This document shows, piece after piece, positions 10,796-23,244 of a stretch of DNA of 64,000 nucleotides. Source of the stretch: Lamellibrachia columna (Eukaryota > Annelida > Polychaeta > Sabellida > Siboglinidae); the NCBI GenBank assembly GCA_963662155.1, contig OY759263.1, positions 17,699,894 through 17,763,893 of the forward strand, read 5' to 3'. The notes below the pieces were generated by a model, which saw only the letters and a list, made by a program, of their open reading frames with translations, did not search any database and had not been told where the DNA came from. The first letter of the stretch is position 1; each line of letters begins with the position of its first letter. The translations under genes were made by a program, and so were the position numbers.

Positions 10796-12040
10796 AACAA
10801 GATTTAACAAGATTTAACAAGATTTGCCATCCAAGCCAAAGGCCCAGATGGCAAGTGGACAAGGAAGCCATTGGCTTATCGAGAGTCCAACAATGTTCAC
10901 CTACTTATAACCCGCCCTCCTGATATATGTGTCAACCTTGTTTTTAAACATATTCACGCTGCTAGCAGTTACACAATATGTAGACAGTTTGTTCCATTCA
11001 TTTATTGTCCTCTGTGAGAACGAGTGCTTCCTGATGTCCAATCTACATTGATCCTTTACAAATTTTACCTCATGTCCTCTAGTTCTGCTATCCTTCTTGA
11101 GTGAGAAAAACATATTTCTATCAATATTTTCATACCCATTCAATATCTTAAAAACTTCAATCTGATCTCCTCTTAACCTCCTTGTCTCTAGAGTTGTTAA
11201 ACCACATTCTTTCAGGCGTTCTTCATAACTAAGGTCTCTAAGTTCTGGAATCATTTTAGTTGCTCTCCTTTGTATGCGTTCAAGCGTATCTATATCCTTC
11301 TTACGATATGGTCTCCATGCTTGTATACAGTATTCTAAATGAGGTCTAACTATTGCTTTATAAAGAGGTATAATTAACTTTTTTCCCTTATATGTTATGT
11401 TTCTTCTAATCAATCCAAGAATTTGATTACCCTTTGAAGCTGCAATACCACACTGCTCTGAAACTTTCATATCAGCGCTTATTGTAACTCCTAAGTCCTT
11501 TTCTTTTACAGTAGTACCAAGAACAGTAGCTCCCATTTTATAGTTTACATTCAAGTTCCCATGTCCTGTATGTAGGCATTTACATTTCCCAAAATTGAAC
11601 AGCATCTGCCATTTCTCAGACCATTTCACTAATCTGTCTAGATCGTTTTGTAAATGTTGTTTATCACCATCAGTATTAACCTTTCTAAACAGTTTTGTGT
11701 CGTCCGCAAATTTCAGTACGTTACTTGTTATACTCTCGTCCAAGTCATTGATATAAATTAAGAATAATATAGGTCCTAATACTGATCCTTGAGGTACCCC
11801 ACTCAAAACCGATTTCCAATTTGAAACTTCGCCATCTACTACAACTCGTTGTCTTCTGTCAGTCAGCCATTGTTCTATCCAGTCAGTTATGCTATCCCCG
11901 ATACCATGGGCTTTTAATTTAAGTAGCAATCTTTGATGTGGCACTTTGTCAAAAGCTTTCTGAAAATCTAAGTAGATAATATCTACTGGCGATCCCATGT
12001 CTATCCACTTAGTGATTTCTTCCAAAAACACGGTATCGTA
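10796..12040 (-). mobile_element. 5'-truncated CR1-like LINE with open RT frame (left copy)
   Basis: The minus-strand frame (12175-10901, 424 codons) encodes RT from motif 3 onward: DIIYLDFQKAFDKVPHQRLL, GVPQGSVLGPILFLIYINDL, LKFADDTKLF, KTLG-like KDLGV, RPHLEYCIQAW, LERIQRRATKMI. CR1 homology starts near 12037, so the endonuclease and N-terminal RT are missing and the initiator Met of the ORF lies in flanking DNA. The 3' end is a repeat of AAATCTTGTT (about 10796-10830 on the complement), typical of CR1 tails. The frame has no stops and the FADD box is intact, but the element is truncated and cannot be autonomous. The mirror copy is at 29200-30435. Confidence 0.9.
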
Positions 12041-12131
12041 CGAGTGCACACGTATTTTTTTATTGAATAATACAAGCAGCAGCAGCAGCAGCATGATGAT
12101 ACAACATGGGTAGCGTGTAATATCACGACAA

Positions 12132-12272
12132 CAATGACGATGACGATGAGGCGACTTGCGGATGTTGACCATCACGCCAGAGGTCGTGAGGGTGACGATG
12201 AGGCGACTTGCGGATGGTGACCATCACGCCAGAGGTCGTGAGCTTACGGGTGGTGTGACCACCTCGCCAGAG
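12132..12272. repeat. Three imperfect ~55-bp tandem repeats
   Basis: Copies of gatgaggcgacttgcggatg plus accatcacgccagaggtcgtgag, downstream of the PRO fragment. Mirrored at 28967-29108. Confidence 0.8.
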
Positions 12273-12274
12273 GC

Positions 12275-12514
12275 TCAATCGATGTATGATGTGTGATAAT
12301 ACAGTCTACCTTGTCGCATCTGTTTAAGCCAATCAAACACGCGACAATCGTTAGCAACTAGATCGGTGCCGAATACATTGATAAAAGTTCTCATTGGCAA
12401 GCCGTTACAACGAAGCAATAGAAAAGCTACGCAATATTGTCCACAAACGTTAGACAGAGGACTCTGAAGTCTCTTGCTATTATCATTAACAGGGTCATTA
12501 ATAACTGAGATCAA
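12275..12514 (-). pseudogene. PRO: Fragment of adenain-like (Polinton PRO) cysteine protease, left copy
   Basis: A 79-codon minus-strand frame. From about residue 16 it reads LQSPLSNVCGQYCVAFLLLR and continues through a MRTFINVFG-like helix and an ND-x(3)-F segment. SNVCGQYC fits the nucleophile-cysteine block of adenovirus-type (C5) proteases, which mature capsid proteins and are encoded by Polinton/Maverick elements and adintoviruses. The N-terminal part carrying the catalytic His and Asp/Glu is absent, so this is a C-terminal fragment and not a working enzyme. A polyadenylation-type AATAAA lies about 210 bp downstream on the coding strand. The fragment is identical in protein to the mirror copy at 28725-28964. 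The assignment rests on motif recognition; a profile search would settle it. Confidence 0.65.
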
Positions 12515-12544
12515 AGGACCTAACGAGGAGACGAGAAACTAACA

Positions 12545-13115
12545 AAACACGATATCGTACTATATTTTCTTTATATGTAAATATTTAAAAATAATGCGCT
12601 CTTACACTTTATCCATAACTCCTACAGTTTACCCATAATTCCTACAATTTACCCATAATTTTCCTAGTGAATAAGAGTACAAGGACATTTTATTAAATTT
12701 TTTTTTTTTTTTGGTGGAAAATAATGACACTATATCGTCCACAAACGTTAGACAGAGGACTCTAAAGTCTCTTGCCATACGCATATTTTCGTTATATATC
12801 AATATTGTTAAATAGTGTGCTCTTACACTTTACCCATACCTCCTACAGTTTACCCATAATTCCTACAATTTACCCATAATTCTCCTATTGAATGAGAGTA
12901 CAAGGACATTTTATTAAATATTTGAAAATAATGACACAATATAATCCACAAACGTTAGACAGAGGACTCTAAAGTCTCCTGCCATACACATATTGTTGTT
13001 ATATGTCAATATTGTTAAATAGTGCGCTCTTACACTTTACCCATAACTCCTACAGTTTACCCATAATTCCTACAATTTACCCATAAATTCTACAATTTAC
13101 ACAGCACACATATGT
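12545..13115 (-). repeat. ~206-bp repeats derived in part from the PRO fragment (left arm of A)
   Basis: Two-plus tandem units. Each holds three or four copies of a ~19-bp subrepeat (tttacccataattcctacaa) and the stretch cgtccacaaacgttagacag plus aggactctaaagtctc. On the minus strand that stretch reads SPLSNVCGRYC preceded by a stop. The same stretch is the catalytic-cysteine region of the PRO fragment next door. Confidence 0.8.
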
Positions 13116-13144
13116 AGTGAAGTGTGTTTGTTCGTTCACCTAGC

Positions 13145-13153
13145 TATAAAAAG
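13145..13153 (+). promoter_or_regulatory. TATA-type promoter facing the satellite array (A, left)
   Basis: TATAAAAAG followed by aacgggactttagtttca. The predicted start about 25-30 bp downstream coincides with the first unit of the 35-bp array. The same 50-bp block precedes every array edge in both elements. Confidence 0.45.
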
Positions 13154-13164
13154 AACGGGACTTT

Positions 13165-16100
13165 AGTTTCAATAGTCACTGTACCCACAGTAAAGAGCTT
13201 GAATATTTAGTTGATGTACCCACAATACACAGCTACAGTACATAGTCACTGTACCAACATAATACATCTAGAATACATAGTCACTGTATCCTGAGTACAC
13301 AGCTAAAGTACATAGTCAATGTACCCGCAGAACACAGCTAGAATACCTAATCACAGTACCCACAGTACACAGCTAGAATACATAGTAACTGTACCCACAG
13401 TACACAGCTAGAATACATATTCACTGTACAAACAGTACACAGTTAGAATACATAGTCACTGTACCCACTGTACACATCTAGAATACATAATCACAGTAAC
13501 CACAGTACACGGCTACAAAACATAATCAATGTAACCACATTACACGGCTGGAACCATAATCACAGTAAATTCATAGTCACTGTACCCACAGTACACAGCT
13601 AGAAAACATAGTCACTGGACCCACAGTACACATCTAGAATACATAGTCACTGTACCCACAGTACACAGCTATAATACATATTCACAGTAACCACAGTACA
13701 CGGCTAGAATACTTTGTCACGGGTCCCAGAGTACACAGCTACAGTATATATTCACTGTACCCACAGTGCATAGCTAGAATAAATAGTTACTGTACCCACA
13801 GTACACAGCTACAATTCATAGTCACTGTACCCACAGTACACATCTAGAACACATTGTCACTGTATCCAGAGTACACAACTAAAGTACATATTCACTGTAC
13901 CTACAGTACACAGCTACAGTACATTGTCACTGTAAACACAGTGCACAGCTACAGTACATAGACCTGTACCCACAGTACATGGCTACAATACATAGTCACT
14001 GTACCCACATTACTCAGCTACCGTACATAGTCACTATACCCGCAGTGCACATCTAGAATATAAAGTCACTGTACCCACAGTACAAAGATATAATACATAG
14101 TTACTGTACCCACAGTACACAGCTACAGTTCATAGTCACTCTACCCACAGTACACACCTAGAATACATAGTCACTGTACCCATAGTATACAGCTACAATT
14201 TATATTCACTGTACCCACAGTACACAACTAAAATACATAGTCACTTAACCCACAGTACACAGCTAGAATGTATAATCGCTGTACATGCACTACACAACTA
14301 GAATACATTGTCAATGTATGCACAGTGCACAGTTACAGTACATAGTCCTGTACCCACAGTACATGGCTACAATACATAGTCACTGTACCCACAGTACACA
14401 ACTAAAATACATAGTCACTTAACCCACAGTACACAGCTAGAATGTATAATCGCTGTACACGCAGTACACAACTAGAATACATTGTCAATGTATGCACAGT
14501 GCACAGTTACAGTACATAGTCCTGTACCCACAGTACATGGCTACAATACATAGTCACTGTACCCACAGTACACAGCTACAATACATAGTCACTGTACCCA
14601 CAGTACACATCTAGAATACATAGTCAATGTATCCAGAGTACACAGCTAATGTACATAGTCACTGTACCCACAGTATACAACTACAATACATAGTCACTGT
14701 ACATACATTACACAGCTAGAATACATAGTCACTGTAACCAGAGTATATAGCTATAATACTTAGTCACTGTACACACAGAACACAGCTATAGAACATATTC
14801 ACTATACCCACAGTACACAGCTAGAATACATGATCACTGTACCCAGAGTACACATCTAGAATACATAGTCACTGTACCCACAATATACAGCTACAACTCA
14901 TAGTCACTGTACCCACAGTACACAACTAAAATACAGAGTAACTCAACCCATAGTACAAAGCTAGAATATATAATCACTGTACCCACAGTAAACAGCTAGA
15001 ATACATAGCCACTGTACCTTCAGTACACATGTAGAATACAAAGTCACTGTACCCACAGTCCACAACTACAATTCATAGTAACTGTACCCACATTACTCAG
15101 CTAGCATACAGAATCACTGTACCCACAGTGCACAGCTAGAATATAAAGTCACTGTACCACAGTACACGGCTAGAATACATAGTGACAGTAACCAAAGTAC
15201 ACAGCTACAGTATATAGTCACTGTACCCACAGTACACAGCTAGGATACATAATCACTGTATCCAGAGTACACAGCTAAATTACATAGTCACTGTTCCCAG
15301 AGTACACAACTAGAATACATAGTCAGTGTACCCACAGTACACAGCTAGATTACATAGTCACTTTACCCACAGTGCACAACTAGAATATAAATACACTGTA
15401 CCCAGAGTACACAGCTAGAATACATAGTTACTGTACCCACAGTACACAGCTACAGTACATAGTCACTGTACACAAAGTACACTGCTACAATACATAGTCA
15501 CTGTACCCACAGTACACATCTAGAATACATAGTCAATGTATCCAGAGTACACAGCTAATGTACATAGTCACTGTACCCACAGTATACAACTACAATACAT
15601 AGTCACTGTACATACATTACACAGCTAGAATACATAGTCACTGTAACCAGAGTATATAGCTTTAATACTTAGTCACTGTACACACAGAACACAGCTATAG
15701 AACATATTCACTGTACCCACAGTACACAGCTAGAATACATGATCACTGTACCCAGAGTACACATCTAGAATACATAGTCACTGTACCCACAATATACAGC
15801 TACAACTCATAGTCACTGTACCCACAGTACACAACTAAAATACAGAGTAACTCAACCCATAGTACAAAGCTAGAATATATAATCACTGTACCCACAGTAA
15901 ACAGCTAGAATACATAGCCACTGTACCTTCAGTACACATGTAGAATACAAAGTCACTGTACCCACAGTCCACAACTACAATTCATAGTAACTGTACCCAC
16001 ATTACTCAGCTAGCATACAGAATCACTGTACCCACAGTGCACAGCTAGAATATAAAGTCACTGTACCACAGTACACGGCTAGAATACATAGTGACAGTAA

Positions 16101-19100
16101 CCAAAGTACACAGCTACAGTATATAGTCACTGTACCCACAGTGCACAGCTAGAATATAAAGTCACTGTACCACAGTACACGGCTAGAATACATAGTGACA
16201 GTAACCAAAGTACACAGCTACAGTATATAGTCACTGTACCCACAGTACACAGCTAGGATACATAATCACTGTATCCAGAGTACACAGCTAAATTACATAG
16301 TCACTGTTCCCAGAGTACACAACTAGAATACATAGTCAGTGTACCCACAGTACACAGCTAGATTACATAGTCACTTTACCCACAGTGCACAACTAGAATA
16401 TAAATACACTGTACCCAGAGTACAGAGCTAGAATACATAGTTACTGTACCCACAGTACACAGCTACAGTACATAGTCACTGTACACAAAGTACACTGCTA
16501 GCATACATAGACACTGTACCCACTGTACACATCTAGAATATATAATCACAGTAACCACAGTACACGGCTATAAAACATAATCAATGTAACCACATTACAC
16601 AGCTGGAACACATAATCACAGTAAATTCATAGTCACTGTACCCACAGTACACAGCTAGAAAACATAGTCACTGGACCCACAGTACACATCTAGAATACAT
16701 AGTCACTGTACCCACAGTACACAGCTATAATACATATTCACTGTACCCACTGTACACAGCTAGAATACTTAATAACAGTAACCACAGTACACGGCTAGAA
16801 TACTTTGTCACAGGTCCCAGAGTACACAGCTACAGTATATATTCACTGTACCCACAGTGCATAGCTAGAATAAATAGTTACTGTACCCACAGTACACAGC
16901 TACAATTCATAGTCACTGTACCCACAGTACACATCTAGAATACATTGTCACTGTATCCAGAGTACACAGCTAAAGTACATATTCACTGTACCTACAGTAC
17001 ACAGCTACAGTACATTGTCACTGTAAACACAGTACACAGCTAGAATACATAGTCACTGGACCCACAGTACACAGCTACAATTCATAGTCACTGTACCCTT
17101 ATTACTCAGCTAGCATACATAGTCACTGTACCCGCAGTGCACAGCTAGAATATAAAGTCACTCTACCACAGTACACAAATATAATACATAGTTACTGTAC
17201 CCACAGTACACAGCTACAATACATAGTTACTGTACCAACAGTACACAACTAGAATACATAGTCACTCTACCCATAGTATACAGCTACAATTTATATTCAC
17301 TGTACCCACAGTACACAACTAAAATACGTAGTCACTTAACCCACAGTACACAGCTAAAATGTATAATCACTGGACACACAGTACACAACTAGAATACATA
17401 GTCAATGTATGCACAGTGCACAGCTACAGTACATAGACCTGTACCCACAGTACATGGCTACAATACATAGTCACTGTACCCACATTACTCAGCTACCGTA
17501 CATAGTCACTGTACCCGCAGTGCACAGCTAGAATATAAAGTCACTCTACCACAGTACACAAATATAATACATAGTTACTGTACCCACAGTACACAGCTAC
17601 AATACATAGTTACTGTACCAACAGTACACAACTAGAATACATAGTCACTGTACCCATAGTATACAGCTACAATTTATATTCACTGTACCCACAGTACACA
17701 ACTAAAATACATAGTCACTTAACCCACAGTACACAGCTAGAATGTATCATCGCTGTACACGCACTACACAACTAGAATACATTGTCAATGTATGCACAGT
17801 GCACAGTTACAGTACATAGTCCTGTACCCACAGTACATGGCTACAATACATAGTCACTGTACCCACAATACACAGCTACAATACATAGTCACTGTACCCA
17901 CAGTACACATCTAGAATATATAGTCAATGTATCCAGAGTACACAGCTAATGTACATAGTCACTGTACCCACAGTATACAACTACAATACATAGTCACTGT
18001 ACATACATTACACAGCTAGAATACATAGTCACTGTAACCAGACTATATAGCTATAATACTTAGTAACTGTACACACAGAACACAGCTATAGAACATATTC
18101 ACTGTACCCAGAGTACACAGCTAGAATACATGATCACTGTACCCAGAGTACACAGCTAGAATACATAGTCACTGTACCCACAATATACAGCTACAACTCA
18201 TAGTCACTGTACCCACAGTACACAACTAAAATACAGAGTAACTCAACCCATAGTACAAAACTAGAATATATAATCACTGTACCCACAGTAAACAGCTAGA
18301 ATACATAGCCACTGTACCTTCAGTACACATGTAGAATGCAAAGTCACTGTACCCACAGTCCACAACTACAATTCATAGTAACTGTACCCACATTACTCAG
18401 CTAGCATACATAATCACTGTACCCACAGTGCACAGCTAGAATATAAAGTCACTGTACCACAGTACATGGCTAGAATACATAGTGACAGTAACCAAAGTAC
18501 ACAGCTACAGTATATAGTCACTGTACCCACAGTACACAGCTAGAATACATAATCACTGTATCCAGAGTACACACCTAAATTACATAGTCACTGTACCCAG
18601 AGTACACAACTAGAATACATAGTCAGTGTACCCACAGTACACAGCTAGATTACATAGTCACTTTACCCACAGTGCACAACTAGAATATAAATACACTGTA
18701 CCCAGAGTACACAGCTAGAATACATAGTTACTGTACCCACAGTACACAGCTACAGTACATAGTCACTGTACACACAGTACACAGCTAGCATACATAGACA
18801 CTGTACCCACAGTGCACAGCTAGAATACATAGTCACTGGACCCACAGTACACATCTAGAATACATAGTCACTGTACCCACAGTACACAGCTATAATACAT
18901 ATTCACTGTACGTACTGTACACAGCTAGAATACTTAATCACAGTAACCACAGTACACGGCTAGAATACTTTGTCACAGGTCCCAGAGTACACAGCTACAG
19001 TATATATTCACTGTACCCACAGTGCATAGCTAGAATAAATAGTTACTGTACCCACAGTACACAGCTACAATTCATAGTCACTGTACCCACAGTACACATC

Positions 19101-20985
19101 TAGAATACATTGTCACTGTATCCAGAGTACACAGCTAAAGTACATATTCACTGTACCTACAGTACACAGCTACAGTACATTGTCACTGTAAACACAGTAC
19201 ACAGCTAGAATACATAGTCACTGGACCCACAGTACACAGCTACAATTCATAGTCACTCTACCCTTATTACTCAGCTAGCATACATAGTCACTGTACCCGC
19301 AGTGCACAGCTAGAATATAAAGTCACTCTACCACAGTACACAAATATAATACATAGTTACTGTACCCACAGTACACAGCTACAATACATAGTTACTGTAC
19401 CAACAGTACACAACTAGAATACATAGTCACTCTACCCATAGTATACAGCTACAATTTATATTCACTGTACCCACAGTACACAACTAAAATACGTAGTCAC
19501 TTAACCCACAGTACACAGCTAAAATGTATAATCACTGGACACACAGTACACAACTAGAATACATAGTCAATGTATGCACAGTGCACAGCTACAGTACATA
19601 GACCTGTACCCACAGTACATTGCTACAATACATAGTCACTGTACCCACATTACTCAGCTACCGTACATAGTCACTGTACCCGCAGTGCACAGCTAGAATA
19701 TAAAGTCACTCTACCACAGTACACAAATATAATACATAGTTACTGTACCCACAGTACACAGCTACAATACATAGTTACTGTACCAACAGTACACAACTAG
19801 AATACATAGTCACTGTACCCATAGTATACAGCTACAATTTATATTCACTGTACCCACAGTACACAACTAAAATACATAGTCACTTAACCCACAGTACACA
19901 GCTAGAATGTATCATCGCTGTACATGCACTACACAACTAGAATACATTGTCAATGTATGCACAGTGCACAGTTACAGTACATAGTCCTGTACCCACAGTA
20001 CATGGCTACAATACATAGTCACTGTACCCACAATACACAGCTACAATACATAGTCACTGTATCCAGAGTACACAGCTAATGTACATAGTCACTGTACCCA
20101 CAGTATACAACTACAATACATATTCACTGTACATACATTACACAGCTAGAATACATAGTCACTGTAACCAGAGTATATAGCTATAATACTTAGTAACTGT
20201 ACACACAGAACACAGCTATAGAACATATTCACTGTACCCACAGTACACAGCTAGAATACATGATCACTGTACCCAGAGTACACAGCTAGAATACATAGTC
20301 ACTGTACCCACAATATACAGCTACAACTCATAGTCACTGTACCCACAGTACACAACTAAAATACAGAGTAACTCAACCCATAGTACAAAACTAGAATATA
20401 TAATCACTTTACCCACAGTAAACAGCTAGAATACATAGCCACTGTACCTTCAGTACACATGTAGAATACAAAGTCACTGTATCCACAGTCCACAACTACA
20501 ATTCATAGTAACTGTACCCACATTACTCAGCTAGCATACATAATCACTGTACCCACAGTGCACAGCTAGAATATAAAGTCACTGTACCACAGTACACGGC
20601 TAGAATACATAGTGACAGTAACCAAAGTACACAGCTACAGTATATAGTCACTGTACCCACAGTACACAGCTAGAATACATCATCACTGTATCCAGAGTAC
20701 ACAGCTAAATTACATAGTCACTGTACCCAGAGTACACAACTAGAATACATAGTCAGTGTACCCACAGTACACAGCTAGATTACATAGTCACTTTACCCAC
20801 AGTGCACAACTAGAATATAAATACACTGTACCCAGAGTACACAGCTAGAATACATAGTTACTGTACCCACAGTACACAGCTACAGTACATAGTCACTGTA
20901 CACACAGTACACAGCTAGCATACATAGACACTGTACCCACAGTGCACAGCTAGAATACATAGTCACTGTACCCACAGAACACAGC

Positions 20986-21032
<47 letters not shown>

Positions 21033-22325
21033 CTGTATGCACAGTACACAGCTACAGTACATAGCGACTGTATCTACAGTACACTGATATAGTATATATT
21101 CACTGTACCAACAATACACAGCTAGAATTCATAGTCACTCTACCCTCAGTATATAGTACTCAGCTACAATTCGTAGTCAATGTATCCACAGTACAGAGCT
21201 AGAATACATAGTCACTATACCCAGAGTACACAACTAGAATACATAGCCACTGTACCGACAGTATGCAGTTAGAATACATATTTACTGTACACAAAGTACA
21301 CAACTAGAAAACATAGTCATTGTACCCACAATACACAGCAAGAATGCATAGTCACTGTACCCACAGTATACAGCTACAATTCGTAGTCACTGTATCCACA
21401 GTACACAACTAAAATGCATAGTCACTCAACCCACAGTACACAGCTAGAATGTATATTCACTGTACACAAAGTACAAAGCTAGAATACTTAGTCACTGTAC
21501 CCACATTAGTCAGCTAGATTACATAATCACAATAGCCACAGTTCACAGCTAGAATACATAATCAATGTAACCACAGTACAAGGTTAGAATGCATTGTCAC
21601 TGGACCCTGAGTACACAGCTACAGTATAAAGGCACTGTATCCCCAGTACACATCTAGAATACATAGTCACTGTATCCAGAGTACATAGCTAAATTACATA
21701 GTCACTGTACCCACAGTACTCAGCTAGAGTACATAGTCACTGTACCCACATTACACAGCTATAATACTTAGTCACTGTACACAGAGTACACAGCTATAAT
21801 ACATATTCACTGTACCCAAAGTACACAGCTAGAATACATAGTCACTGTACACACAGTACACAGCTAGCATACATAGACATTGTACCCGCAGTACACAGCT
21901 AGAATATATAGTCACTATACCCAGAGTACACAACTAGAATACATATTCACTGTACCCACAGCAAACAACTAGAATACATAATAATAATCACTGTACCCAC
22001 ATTAACCCACTACAATTCATAGTCACTGTACCCACATTACTCAGCTAGCATACATAGTCACTGTACCCACAGTGCACACCTAGTATACAATGTTACTGTA
22101 CCCACAGTACACAGTTAGAATACATAGTAACTGTTCCCACAGTACTCAAACTTAATACATAGTCACTATACCCACAGTACACAAATAAAATACAGCTATA
22201 ATGCATTGTCACTACATCTCCAGTACATGATTAGAATACACAGTTACCCAGGACACAGCTCGAAATACATGGTCGCTGCAATCTCAGTACATAACTGGAA
22301 TACATAGCCACTACACCCTCAGAAT
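13165..22325 (+). repeat. 35-bp satellite array, left arm of element A
   Basis: About 260 diverged copies of cacagctagaatacatagtc plus actgtacccacagta, 35 bp per unit. Each unit contains the imperfect hairpin ACTGT-ACCC-ACAGT. Blocks of about 0.9 and 2.1 kb recur almost unchanged (for example near 14600 and 15500, and near 17900 and 20050), showing higher-order duplication. A (TA)n tract sits at 20993-21029. No coding capacity. Confidence 0.95.
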
Positions 22326-22329
22326 ACGA

Positions 22330-22465
22330 AATCACACAATTTCGCACAACTTCACACAACGTTGCACAACATTACACAACTTCACACAACGTCGCACAAC
22401 TTCGCACAACTTCACACAACTTCAGACAACTTCAAACAACTTCAAACAACTTCTGGCGAACAAAC
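22330..22465 (+). repeat. 10-bp tandem repeat (ttcacacaac type)
   Basis: About 12 units such as ttcgcacaac, ttcacacaac and ttcaaacaac, at the inner end of the left satellite. Mirrored at 23110-23245. The short ORF over it is an artefact. Confidence 0.85.
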
Positions 22466-22583
22466 TAACAAAATGACACCATCTCAGCATACATTTATTT
22501 ATTTTATGATAATGTCTCCATCCTGCTTTGCTGTTTCTCACCATCTCAGCATACATTTATTTATTTTATGACACTGTCTCCAG

Positions 22584-23007
22584 CCTGCCTTGCTTTTTCT
22601 CAGCATCTCAGCATATATGTCTGCACTTTTTGACACTGTCTCTAGCCTGCCTTGCTCTGTCTCACCATCTCATACACTGTCACACGCAACTTGAAAAAGG
22701 TGTTGTATTCTCGCTAGTGACACCCCTCTACATATGGATAAGTTCCATAGAGTAGTAGTGAGTCGAGTGTAGCCATTACATTCTAGTTCCCACACCTCAC
22801 CACCCCCACCATAGAGTAATGAGAGGAGTATAGCCATCTGACCACCCCCACGCACGCTTCGTGTTGTATTCTCGCTAGTGACTCCCCTCTACATATGGAC
22901 AAGCTCCATAGAGTAGTAGTGAGTCCAGTGTAGCCATTATATTCTGGTTCCCACACCTCACCATCCCCACCATAGAGTAATGAGAGGAGTATAGCCATCT
23001 GACCACC
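22584..23007. other. Asymmetric centre (spacer) of the 31-kb palindrome
   Basis: 424 bp that is not inverted. It holds two direct copies (22700-22847 and 22861-23007) of a ~147-bp unit starting gtgttgtattctcgctagtg and ending gccatctgaccaccc, about 95% alike. The left edge also repeats ccatctcagcatacatttat-type blocks of the inner arm. No gene recognised. Confidence 0.8.
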
Positions 23008-23244
23008 CTGGAGACAGTGTCATAAAATAAATAAATGTATGCAGCAGGATGGAGACATTATCATAAAATAAATAAATGTATGCTGAGATGGTGTCATTTT
23101 GTTAATTTGTTCGCCAGAAGTTGTTTGAAGTTGTTTGAAGTTGTCTGAAGTTGTGTGAAGTTGTGCGAAGTTGTGCGACGTTGTGTGAAGTTGTGTAATG
23201 TTGTGCAACGTTGTGTGAAGTTGTGCGAAATTGTGTGATTTCGT

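Noticed and set aside
13165..22325. 35-bp direct repeats as a CRISPR array
   Set aside because: Units are contiguous with no spacers, are strongly diverged, and sit in animal DNA.
22362..22571. His/Thr/Gln-rich ORF and its mirror at 23020
   Set aside because: Product of the 10-bp repeat; no coding support.
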